DNA of 64,000 nucleotides from NCBI GenBank assembly GCA_017792365.1, contig CP051229.1, positions 1,922,001-1,986,000 on the forward strand, written 5' to 3'. The position numbers were made by a program, and so were the translations under genes. Of the stretch, positions 26,897-35,532 are shown piece by piece (positions within the stretch are counted from its first letter, which is position 1; every line of letters begins with the position of its first letter). The stretch comes from Hyphomonas sp. (lineage in GTDB: Bacteria > Pseudomonadota > Alphaproteobacteria > Caulobacterales > Hyphomonadaceae). Below the pieces are notes generated by a model. The model saw only the letters and a program-made list of their open reading frames with translations, did not search any database and had not been told where the DNA came from.

Positions 26897-28258
26897 ATGC
26901 CAATGGCACGCAATATCTTCTTCGCAGCGGCGATCTTCGGCGCGCTCGGCTGCACCAGTCAGCCGGCGCCGACCGCCCAGGCGCAACCGGCCCCGCAACA
27001 GGCCCAGACGTCGCCCATCCCCGCCCCCGGCTCTGCGCCCGACACCTACATCCACGCAGGCCGCCTCCTGGCCGATCCCGCATCCGGCGCCGTCCTCACC
27101 GAACAGACCATCATCGTCCGCGCCGGACGCATCGTCTCCATCACCCCCGGCTACACCGATCCCGCCGGCGCCGACGCCATCGACCTAAGGAACGAGTTCG
27201 TCCTGCCCGGCCTCATCGACAGCCATGTCCACATCACCAGCGAGCAGGGCCCGAACAGCCGTATCAACACCTTCCTCAAGACCAGCGCCGACGGCGCCAT
27301 CGCCGGCGTCGGCTTCGGCATGAAGACGCTCGAGGCTGGCTTCACCACCATCGCCGACCTCGGCGCCAATGCGGAGGCCATCCTCGCCCTGCGCGACGGC
27401 ATCGCCCGCGGCGACATTGATGGTCCGCGCATCATCGCCTCGGCCGGCGGCATCTCGATCCACGGCGGTCACGGCGACGCCAACGGCATGCCCCGCGGCA
27501 TGGCCCTCCACCTGCGCGGCCCCGGCGTCTGTTCCGGCGCCGACGACTGCGCCCGCGCCGTGCGCGAACGAGTCCGCGACGGCGCCGACGTCATCAAGAT
27601 CACCGCGACCGGCGGCGTCCTCTCGATCACCGCGGCCGGGCTCGGCCAGCAATTCACCGACGAGGAACTCTCCGCCATCATCGAGGCCGCCCACGCAATG
27701 GGCCGCAGCGTGACCGCGCACGCCCACGGCGTCGACGGCATCAATTCTTTCCTGCGCGCCGGCGGCGACTCCATCGAACACGGCACATTCTCCGACGAGG
27801 AATCCGCCCGGCTATATAAGGAGAACGGCGCCTACCTCGTCCCCACCCTGCTCGCCGGCGACTTCGTCGCGCGCGAAGCTGCAAAGGAAGACACCTTCCT
27901 TCAGCCCGCCCAGCAACAGAAGGCGCTGGAGGCGGGACCGCAGATGCTCGGCATGCTCCGCCGCATGCACGCCGCCGGTGTGAAGATCGCTTTCGGCACC
28001 GATACGGGCGTCTCCGCCCACGGCGACAACGCGCAGGAATTCGCCCTCATGGTCGAAGCCGGCATGACGCCGCTCGAAGCGATCACCGCAGCCACCAACA
28101 ACGCCGCCGCGCACTTCCGACTCGACCACGAGATCGGCACGATCGCACCCGGCAAGGCGGCCGACATCATCGCCGTCGACGGCGACCCGCTGACCAATGT
28201 CCGCGAGCTCGAATCCGTCGACTTCGTGATGAAAGGCGGCAAGGTCTACGTCGACTAG
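26897..28258 (+). CDS. Amidohydrolase-family lipoprotein
   Basis: A 453-residue metal-dependent hydrolase of the amidohydrolase superfamily. It has a lipobox (FGALGC) and a low-complexity Ala/Pro/Gln linker, then the metal-binding HxH as DSHVHI, the carbamylated-Lys candidate in VIKITATGG, the further His in TAHAHGVDGI, and the Asp in FGTDTG. The C-terminal GKAADIIAVDGDPL is typical of imidazolonepropionase/prolidase-like members (Xaa-Pro dipeptidases, aryldialkylphosphatase-like). ATG 26897 has GGGAGGGG just upstream; a further in-frame ATG at 26795 would bury the signal peptide. The substrate cannot be told. Confidence 0.88.
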   Translation: MPMARNIFFAAAIFGALGCTSQPAPTAQAQPAPQQAQTSPIPAPGSAPDTYIHAGRLLADPASGAVLTEQTIIVRAGRIVSITPGYTDPAGADAIDLRNEFVLPGLIDSHVHITSEQGPNSRINTFLKTSADGAIAGVGFGMKTLEAGFTTIADLGANAEAILALRDGIARGDIDGPRIIASAGGISIHGGHGDANGMPRGMALHLRGPGVCSGADDCARAVRERVRDGADVIKITATGGVLSITAAGLGQQFTDEELSAIIEAAHAMGRSVTAHAHGVDGINSFLRAGGDSIEHGTFSDEESARLYKENGAYLVPTLLAGDFVAREAAKEDTFLQPAQQQKALEAGPQMLGMLRRMHAAGVKIAFGTDTGVSAHGDNAQEFALMVEAGMTPLEAITAATNNAAAHFRLDHEIGTIAPGKAADIIAVDGDPLTNVRELESVDFVMKGGKVYVD

Positions 28259-28347
28259 GCCACCGCGCGGCGCTTCAACCTATCTGCATCCTGTCCGGCG
28301 AGCCGCACATCGCGGCCTGCAATTCTGTTGTTGACACACAAATCCAC

Positions 28348-28369
28348 TAATGAGACATCCGTCTCATTA
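28348..28369. promoter_or_regulatory. Perfect palindromic operator of the NTF2-like/TetR cassette
   Basis: TAATGAGAC and GTCTCATTA form a perfect 9-bp inverted repeat around a 4-nt spacer. A good -35 (TTGACA, 28331-28336) begins 17 bp before it, so the palindrome sits over the expected -10 region, about 40 bp before the ATG at 28411. It is very likely bound by the TetR-type regulator two genes downstream. Confidence 0.75.
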
Positions 28370-28410
28370 CGCTCAGGCTGTTCCAGCCGAGCCGACAGGA
28401 GAAACAGGTC

Positions 28411-28830
28411 ATGGCGCTTAGCCCTGCACAGATGGACCAAAAGTTAGACGAACATTTCGCCTTCGAAGCCGCAGACAATGTCGAAGGCGTGCTCGCCACG
28501 CTGTCCGACCATGTCGAGCACGACATCGTCGGCAGTCCCACCGGCCCCACCCACGGTCGCGAAGGCGCTCGCGACTTCTATGTGTCGCTGTTCGCCGACC
28601 TCGCTGACGGCAAGGTTGAATCGCTGCGCCGCCTCTATGGCGAGAACTTCATGGTGGATGAGTCGCGTTGGACGGGACGCGCAGTCGGCCACCCCTTCGG
28701 CCTCGACGGCCGCGACCGGCCCCTCAGCTTCCGCCTGTTGCACGTGATGGAATTCTCCCCCGAAGGCGACATCCGGCGCGAGAATGTCTGGCTCGATCTC
28801 GCCTCGATCATGCAGCAGCTGCCGCAATGA
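28411..28830 (+). CDS. NTF2-like/SnoaL-like small protein
   Basis: A 139-residue protein of the NTF2-like fold: a long N-terminal helix (MALSPAQMDQKLDEHFAFEAADNVEG), then ATLSDHVEHDIVGSP, THGREGARDFYVSLFADL and the C-terminal strands RRENVWLDLASIM. Such proteins include ester cyclases, isomerases and dehydratases acting on small hydrophobic ligands. Its stop overlaps the start of the TetR gene (ATGA), so the two are translationally coupled; its ligand or substrate may be the inducer. Confidence 0.78.
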   Translation: MALSPAQMDQKLDEHFAFEAADNVEGVLATLSDHVEHDIVGSPTGPTHGREGARDFYVSLFADLADGKVESLRRLYGENFMVDESRWTGRAVGHPFGLDGRDRPLSFRLLHVMEFSPEGDIRRENVWLDLASIMQQLPQ

Positions 28831-29429
28831 CGGCTTCAGCCGAAATAGGCCGGCCGAACCAGCGCCGCCGCACACGCAAGGACCTGCTGGGGGCGGCCGC
28901 ACGCCTCCTCCGGCAGGGCCGCACGCCCACGCTTGAGGACATTGCAGAGGAAGCCCTTGTTTCGCGGGCCACCGCCTATCGCTACTTTCCAAATCTTGAC
29001 GCCCTGCTGCTCGAGGCCGGGCTCGACGTCGCCCTCCCCGATCCGGACGACGCTCTGCACGACGCACCGCCCACTGATCCCATCGCCAGGCTCGACCGCG
29101 TCGATGCGGTCTTCGAGGAGATGATATCAGCAAACGAGGCGCAACTCCGCCTGATGCTCGCCAAGTCGCTCGAGCGTGTCGTGCGCGACGGGCCGTCCGA
29201 CGGCCCCGTGCGCCAGAACCGGCGCGCCGACATGATCGCCGCCGCGCTCGAACCCGGCCGCAAGCAGTTCCGGCCGAAGGATCTCGAGACCCTGCAACGC
29301 GCGCTCGCGCTGGTCGTCGGCACGGAATCCATGGTCGTGTTCCGCGACGTGCTCTGTCTCGACGATGACGAGGCGCGCAAGGTGCGCCGCTGGGTCATCC
29401 GCGCGCTGGTGGCCGCCGCGCTGCGCTAG
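28827..29429 (+). CDS. TetR/AcrR-family regulator
   Basis: A 200-residue repressor with an N-terminal helix-turn-helix (RKDLLGAAARLLRQGRTPTL then EEALVSRATAYRYFPNLDAL) and a helical ligand-binding C-terminal domain. The start ATG at 28827 overlaps the upstream stop. The palindrome at 28348-28369 upstream of the two-gene unit is the probable operator, giving a self-repressed cassette. Confidence 0.9.
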   Translation: MTASAEIGRPNQRRRTRKDLLGAAARLLRQGRTPTLEDIAEEALVSRATAYRYFPNLDALLLEAGLDVALPDPDDALHDAPPTDPIARLDRVDAVFEEMISANEAQLRLMLAKSLERVVRDGPSDGPVRQNRRADMIAAALEPGRKQFRPKDLETLQRALALVVGTESMVVFRDVLCLDDDEARKVRRWVIRALVAAALR

Positions 29430-29448
29430 GCTGGGTAACGCGGCCGCT

Positions 29449-32400
29449 CTAGAGGTTGAACAACCCAGGATCGCCGCCCTTCGCGGCGATATTCACCGTC
29501 ACCGTCCGCTCGCCGGCAAACCGCGCCACATAATGCGGCCCGCCCGCCTTCGGCCCCGTGCCCGACAATCCCAGCCCGCCAAACGGCTGCACGCCGACCA
29601 CAGCGCCGATGATCGACCGGTTCACATAGACATTGCCCGCCGGGACAACGCGCCGGACTGTTTCCGCAAACGAGTCCAGCCGCGAATGAACGCCCAGCGT
29701 CAGCCCATACCCCTTCGCCGCCAGCTCTGCGCCCACCGCCTCAACCTCGTCCGGGTCATACCGCACCACGTGCAGCACCGGCCCGAAGACTTCCCTCTGC
29801 AACTGCTCCGGCGATGACAGTTCAACGATCGTCGGCGCCACATAGCTCCCCTTGTCGGCGCAGTCGCCAAGATCCATCCGGAACCGCACCTTGGCCTCCG
29901 CGCCAATCGCCTCGACATGGGCTTCCAGCATCGCCTGCGCCTCACGATCAATCACCGGCCCGAGGTCAACGCCCGGTCGCCACGGGTCGCCGCATGTCAG
30001 CGCCGCGACATTCCCCTCCAGCATGTCGATGATGCGATCCGCCGTCTCATGCGGCAGGTACAACAGGCGCAATGCCGAACATCTCTGCCCCGCCGACCGG
30101 AACGCCGACATCACCACGTCATCCACCACCTGCTCGGCCAGCGCCGTGGTGTCGACGAACATCGTATTGATCCCGCCCGTCTCCGCGATCAACGGAACGA
30201 TCGGCCCATCCTTCGCCGCCAGCGTGCGATGGATGATCTGGGCCACCTCGGTCGACCCGGTAAACGCCACGCCGCCGCACGCCGGATGCTCCACCAGCGC
30301 GGCCCCGATCTTCCCGTCGCCGGTCAACAGGTGCAGCGCATCGACCGGCACGCCCGCAGCATGGAACAGCTTCACCGCCTCGAACGCGACCACCGGCGTC
30401 TGCTCGGCGGGCTTGGCCAGCACGCAATTGCCCGCCGCCAGCGCCGCCGCGATCTGCCCGGTGAAGATCGCCAGAGGAAAGTTCCAGGGAGAGATGCAGA
30501 CAAACACGCCCCGCCCGCACATCTCCAGCGTGTTGGTCTCCCCCGCAGGCCCGGGCAGGTCCTTTGGCCCGGAAAAATCCCGCTCCGCATCGTTGGCGTA
30601 ATACCGGCAGAAATCGATCGCCTCGCGCACCTCGGATACGCCGTCATCCAGCGTCCGCCCGCCTTCGCGCGCGATCAGCACGACCAGCCGGTCGATCTCG
30701 CGCTCCATCGCATCCGCCATCCCGCGCAGAATCTCCGCCCGCGCAATCCCGCCCCGCGCATCCCACTCCGGCTGAAACTTCAGCGCCGCCGCATACGCCG
30801 CCGCCACGTCCTCATCGCGCGCCATCCGCACCGCGCCGACCTGATGCCCATCCACCGGCGACAACCGCGCCTCGGCCTCGCCGCCCGTCACTTTCCCGCT
30901 GACGATGGCGCCCGCCTCGATCACGCCAGCGCCCAGCTGCGCCGCAGCCTCCGCCTCCAGCCGCTCGCGCACCACCGCCCGCGTCAGGTCCACACCCTTC
31001 GCATTCCGGCGCGACGGACCGAACAACTCAGGCGGCGCCGCAATCCGCCGATGCCGCATCGGCGCGGCCTCCAGCATCGCGAACGGATCCTCGGCCAGCC
31101 GTTCCGGCGGCACATCTTCATCCAGGAACGCATGCACGAACGACGTATTGGCGCCGTTCTCCAAGAGCCGCCGCACGAGGTACGGCAACAGGTCCCGGTG
31201 CGCGCCAACCGGCGCATAGACCCGCAACCGCCTTTCATGCGCGCTCGCCGCATAAAGCGACTCGCCCATCCCATGCAGCCGCTGGAATTCGAAGTCTTCG
31301 CGCCCCGCCGCCGCCATCATGTTCGCCACCGCCGCCAGCGTATGCGCGTTGTGCGTCGCGAACTGCGGGTAGATCGCAGACCCGGCCTCCACCAGCTTCC
31401 GCGCGCATGTCAGGTAGGAAACGTCCGTCGCCGGCTTCGTGGTATAGACCGGGAAGTCCGGATGCCCCTCTATCTGCGACCGCTTGATCTCCGTGTCCCA
31501 GTAAGCCCCCTTCACCAGCCGCACCATCAGCCGCCGCCCGGTGCGCTGCGCCAGGTCGGCCAGCCACTCCACCACGCCCGGCGCCCGCTTCTGGTAAGCC
31601 TGCACCGCAAGCCCCAGCCCCTGCCAGCCATCCGTCTCCGGCGCCCCCGCCAGCCGCTCCAGCAACTCAAGCGACGGGATCAGCCTGTCGGCCTCCTCGG
31701 CGTCCAGCGTCAGGTTGATCTCCGCATCCGCCGCCAGCTTCGCCAGCTCCGCCAGCATCGGATAGAGATTGCGCTGCACCTCCACCGGACGGTCCGCCCG
31801 ATACATCGGGTCCAGCGCCGACAGCTTGACCGACACGCCGGGCGACACCTCCGACGCCGCACCCACGCTGGCCTGCCCGATCGCCTGAATGGCGTCCGCA
31901 TAGTTCCGGAAATAGCGCTGCGCATCCGCCTTGGTGCGCGCGCCTTCCCCCAGCATGTCGAACGACTGCGCCGCCGCCTCGCCCTTCTTCACCTGCCGCG
32001 CGCCGCGCTCCAGCGCCTCCTTGATGTTGCGGCCCATCACGAACTGCCGCCCCATGATCCGCATCGCCTGCATCGACGCAGCGCGGATCACCGGCTCGCC
32101 CGCTTCACGGATCATCCGCCGCACGAACGCCCCCGCATCCTGCTCCGCGTCCTCAGCCGGCCGCACCACCCGGCCCGTCAGCATCAGCCCGATCGTCGAG
32201 GCGTTCACCATCAGCGAATCGGAAGACCCGGCGTGATCGCCCCAATCACCGGATGCGATCTTCTCCGCGATCAGCTCATCCGCGGTTTCGCTGTCCGGCA
32301 CCCGCAACAACGCCTCGGCCAGGCACATCAGCGCCAGGCCCTCGGGGCTCGACAGCCCGTACTCCTCGAGGAACGTCTCCATCATGCCGGACTTGCGTTT

Positions 32401-32574
32401 CGACGCCCGCGCCGCGACGACAAGCTCCCGCGCCGCCTGCGAAGCCGCCGCCCGCTCAGCCCCGCTCAGCGCCGGCGCCCCCAGCATGGCGCGGATCATC
32501 TCGTTCTCGTCGGCGTGCCGCAACCGGTCCAGAGCCCGCAAACCCTCGTTCGGTCCGCCCGTTTCCGCCGTCAT
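29449..32574 (-). CDS. putA: Bifunctional proline dehydrogenase / glutamate semialdehyde dehydrogenase
   Basis: A 1041-residue PutA oxidising proline to glutamate at the membrane. The proline dehydrogenase domain (~residues 170-470) shows RLVKGAYWDTEIK and FATHNAHTLAAV; the aldehyde dehydrogenase domain (~520-1030) shows ISPWNFPLAIFTGQ, the catalytic Glu in ETGGIN and the catalytic Cys in SAGQRCSALR. There is no ribbon-helix-helix DNA-binding domain at the N-terminus, so it is not a self-regulating trifunctional PutA. The start at 32574 has GGAG 8 nt upstream; ATG 32592 lacks one. It is convergent with the TetR gene. Confidence 0.96.
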   Translation of the reverse strand: MTAETGGPNEGLRALDRLRHADENEMIRAMLGAPALSGAERAAASQAARELVVAARASKRKSGMMETFLEEYGLSSPEGLALMCLAEALLRVPDSETADELIAEKIASGDWGDHAGSSDSLMVNASTIGLMLTGRVVRPAEDAEQDAGAFVRRMIREAGEPVIRAASMQAMRIMGRQFVMGRNIKEALERGARQVKKGEAAAQSFDMLGEGARTKADAQRYFRNYADAIQAIGQASVGAASEVSPGVSVKLSALDPMYRADRPVEVQRNLYPMLAELAKLAADAEINLTLDAEEADRLIPSLELLERLAGAPETDGWQGLGLAVQAYQKRAPGVVEWLADLAQRTGRRLMVRLVKGAYWDTEIKRSQIEGHPDFPVYTTKPATDVSYLTCARKLVEAGSAIYPQFATHNAHTLAAVANMMAAAGREDFEFQRLHGMGESLYAASAHERRLRVYAPVGAHRDLLPYLVRRLLENGANTSFVHAFLDEDVPPERLAEDPFAMLEAAPMRHRRIAAPPELFGPSRRNAKGVDLTRAVVRERLEAEAAAQLGAGVIEAGAIVSGKVTGGEAEARLSPVDGHQVGAVRMARDEDVAAAYAAALKFQPEWDARGGIARAEILRGMADAMEREIDRLVVLIAREGGRTLDDGVSEVREAIDFCRYYANDAERDFSGPKDLPGPAGETNTLEMCGRGVFVCISPWNFPLAIFTGQIAAALAAGNCVLAKPAEQTPVVAFEAVKLFHAAGVPVDALHLLTGDGKIGAALVEHPACGGVAFTGSTEVAQIIHRTLAAKDGPIVPLIAETGGINTMFVDTTALAEQVVDDVVMSAFRSAGQRCSALRLLYLPHETADRIIDMLEGNVAALTCGDPWRPGVDLGPVIDREAQAMLEAHVEAIGAEAKVRFRMDLGDCADKGSYVAPTIVELSSPEQLQREVFGPVLHVVRYDPDEVEAVGAELAAKGYGLTLGVHSRLDSFAETVRRVVPAGNVYVNRSIIGAVVGVQPFGGLGLSGTGPKAGGPHYVARFAGERTVTVNIAAKGGDPGLFNL

Positions 32575-32702
32575 TTCCGACACTCCATACACATGAAAGC
32601 CGCCGCCTCATTCTGACCTTATCATGGACCTAGCCCCACATCTCCGGTTAAGCCGGGTCAGGGACAGGGCAAATCGCCAGACGCGCCGCAACAGGACGAT
32701 AC

Positions 32703-33865
32703 ATGCGCATCATGCTTGTCACTGACGCCTGGGAACCTCAGGTCAACGGCGTCGTCCGCACCATGAAGCGCGTCATCACCGAGTGCGAGGAGATGGGCCA
32801 CGTCTGGGAAGTCGTCTCCCCGAGCGATGGCTTCCGGACGATCCCGCTTCCAACCTACAACGAGATCAAGCTCGCCATCGGCGCCAAGTCAGCCATCGAG
32901 GAGCGCTTCCTCGAATTCGAACCCGACGCCGTCCACATCGCCACCGAAGGCCCGCTCGGCTGGGCCGCGCGCGCGATCTGCCTGAAACACAAATTCTACA
33001 CCACCAGCTACCACACCAAGTTCCCGAATACGTCACAGCGCGCCTGCCCTTCATCCCGCTCTGGGCCGGCTACCGCTATGTCCGCGAGTTTCACAAGTAT
33101 TCCGGCCGGGTCATGGTCGCCACGCAATCCATGCGCGACGAACTGGAGGCGCATGGCTTCAAGAACATCGCGCCCTGGTCGCGCGGCGTCGACACCGACC
33201 TGTTCAACCCGATCCACCGCAAGGACGATCGCGGACCCTACGAGGGCCTGCCGCAACCGATCTGGGTCTATGTCGGCCGCGTCGCGGTCGAGAAGAACAT
33301 TGAATCCTTCCTCGACCTCGATCTCCCCGGCTCCAAGGTCGTGGTCGGCGACGGCCCGCAGCTTGAGGAACTCCGCGCGGACTATCCCAACGCCCACATC
33401 GTCGGCGCCAAGTTCACCGAAGACCTCGCCGCGCATTTCGCGAACGCGGACGTCTTCGTCTTCCCCAGCCTCACCGACACGTTCGGCCTGGTTATCCTTG
33501 AAGCCATGGGAACCGGCACGCCCGTCGCCGCCTACCCGGCGCCGGGTCCGCGCGACCTCATCCCCGGCTCCAACGCCGGCGCCGTCAACGACGATCTCAA
33601 GATCGCCTGCGAGGAGGCGCTCACCATGTCGCGCGACGCGGCGCGCGCCTACGCCGAGACCTATTCGTGGAAAGCCTGCGCCGAGCAATTCCTCGACAAC
33701 CTCGAACCGCTTCCAGTCCCTGAGCGCCGCCGCTTCTGGCGCCGCCTCGGCAAGCTCCGCAACATCCGCCTGCGCCGCCGCAAGCAGGCGACGACCGCCG
33801 AACCGCAGGCAGGCGATGCCACAGCCAAGCCGACGCAGGACGGCGCCAAGCCGCGCGACTCATAG
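32703..33865 (+). CDS. GT4-type glycosyltransferase (frameshifted)
   Basis: A protein of about 387 residues after repair, of the GT-B fold family that includes alpha-mannosyl and digalactosyl transferases. N-terminal MRIMLVTDAWEPQVNGVVRT is the nucleotide-sugar enzyme signature for this group; the C-terminal half has GRVAVEKNIESFL, VVVGDGPQLEEL and the EX7E-like FPSLTDTFGLVILEAMGTG. The frame breaks at the CCC run 33023-33025; one more C restores KFPEYVTARLPF. The tail is basic (RRFWRRLGKLRNIRLRRRK), which may bind membrane phospholipid. It faces the phosphatase-like gene at 33882. Confidence 0.85.
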
Positions 33866-33881
33866 GCAGGATAAGGATCGC

Positions 33882-35327
33882 CTAGGCTGCGCGACGCGCC
33901 GCGCGCGCGCGAAACAGACCGGCGATCAGGTCGAACACGCGCTCCAGAGGCAGCCTGTCCTCATGCACGACGCACTTGCCGTCATCTCGCTGGATCCAGA
34001 GCGCCCCGGCGCGGCAGTGCTGCGAATTGTTGACCTGCCCCAGCGCATCGAAATGCGAAGCGAACGCCGCCGTCGCGCCATCGCGCCCCGTCAGCACTGC
34101 GTCATCGCCGACCGTAGAGACCAGCCCGCACCAGAACAGCACCCGCGCCCCGTCGCGCCGCCAGGCCATCACAGGCTCGCCGTCGAGCCGCACGTCGTCC
34201 AGCGCCTGCCCGAACGCATCAGCCTCGTATTCGCTCGCACAACTCGCCCACGCCTGATGCGTCATCACCGGCTCGAAGGTGATGTCGTCCGGCGCACCGA
34301 TGAATTCAGCAAAGGCGTCAAAATCCAGCGGCCGGTAGACGAACTTGCCGCCGATATCCTCGTAGCGGAGATTGGCTTCCTGGCTCAGCGCAGACGCAAA
34401 CACGATCCGGCCATCCGGCTCTACGAGGTTCATCGCCCGCCCGACCAGCTCGTCAAGGTGGCGATAGGACGTCTCGATCGCATCGCCATAGGATTCCATC
34501 TCGTCGCGGCTCGGCTGCACCTGATAGGCCTCCGGCTGCATGTGCCGCCAGTACCGATGCTGCATGTAGGCCGCCGAATTGGCAAAGAATGTCGCAAAGT
34601 CCGGCCGGCGACTGCGATAGTCTTTCTCGAACACATCCCACATCAGAAGATCGAGAATGATGGCGCGACGCCATCTGAGGTCCCGCTTGCTCGTCCGCTC
34701 CTCCGCCAGCTGGCGCACCGCCCTCATCACCATCGTGACCGACAGCCCGCGCCGCATCATGAAGCGCGCAAACCCCATCACCAGCTTGCGGTCAGGCCGC
34801 GCCCTGCGATTGGTATGCTCGGTCACGTTGTAGGAAATGAACTCGTGAAACGCGTTGTAGTCCGGATCAGTCGGCTCGACCCGCGACGCCCACGGGTCCG
34901 GCAATATGAATACGCCGTCCGAACCCGCGCGCGCATTCAGCGATCCGAACACGAATGTCGAATAGCCCAGCCTGTCCAGCTCGTCCCAGATGCGCGGCGC
35001 CTCGATACGATAGCCCTCATCGAGCTCGCGCGCGCCATGCACCTCCTGCGGCTTGCCGGTGTGCAGCGTCACCCACTGCACCCACGGCTCGACATCGGCG
35101 TCATCCGTCCACGTCACATGAACGTCGGACCGCGCATGCAGCGCCTTGAAGTTCGGCAGCTGGCCGGCCTCCATCATCCGCTCGACGATGGGCGGGCACA
35201 GCTCGTTCAGTTCCAGAAGCAGGACCGGGCGCGTCGAATTGCTGGCGTCATCGTTAACGGCGCGGGCCGCCATGTCGGCAGGCTTGATCACCAGTTGGCT
35301 TGCGGTCTCCGGTTTGTCGGTCGCCAT
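33882..35327 (-). CDS. Alkaline phosphatase-superfamily (phosphodiesterase-like) protein
   Basis: A 481-residue protein whose start VLLLELNELCPPIVERMM with QLPNFKAL resembles type I phosphodiesterase/nucleotide pyrophosphatase-like enzymes, in which an Asp/Glu near the first strand binds metal. Later TDPDYNAFHEFISYNV and SALSQEANLRYEDIGGKF look like metal/active-site loops, but the usual TRP nucleophile is not obvious (TLHTGKPQEVHG stands at the expected place). There is no signal peptide. Convergent with the glycosyltransferase by 16 bp; a joint role in a lipid or surface glycan is only a guess. Confidence 0.6.
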   Translation of the reverse strand: MATDKPETASQLVIKPADMAARAVNDDASNSTRPVLLLELNELCPPIVERMMEAGQLPNFKALHARSDVHVTWTDDADVEPWVQWVTLHTGKPQEVHGARELDEGYRIEAPRIWDELDRLGYSTFVFGSLNARAGSDGVFILPDPWASRVEPTDPDYNAFHEFISYNVTEHTNRRARPDRKLVMGFARFMMRRGLSVTMVMRAVRQLAEERTSKRDLRWRRAIILDLLMWDVFEKDYRSRRPDFATFFANSAAYMQHRYWRHMQPEAYQVQPSRDEMESYGDAIETSYRHLDELVGRAMNLVEPDGRIVFASALSQEANLRYEDIGGKFVYRPLDFDAFAEFIGAPDDITFEPVMTHQAWASCASEYEADAFGQALDDVRLDGEPVMAWRRDGARVLFWCGLVSTVGDDAVLTGRDGATAAFASHFDALGQVNNSQHCRAGALWIQRDDGKCVVHEDRLPLERVFDLIAGLFRARAARRAA

Positions 35328-35532
35328 GGACTCGTCTCGGCCCTACGCTCGATCGGCGCGCTATTTTCTGCGTAGCAGCCTCGCAAAAATCAAGCCGAAT
35401 ATCCGTGTGCGGAGACGCAAATTCGCCTCGCCCGAACCGCGTGTCGAAACGGCACAATCGTTGCGCAGGAGGCGCATAGAAAGGCTCGCGCTTCGGGCGA
35501 AATCCGTGACAGGCCCGAAGCGCCCGAGCCCG

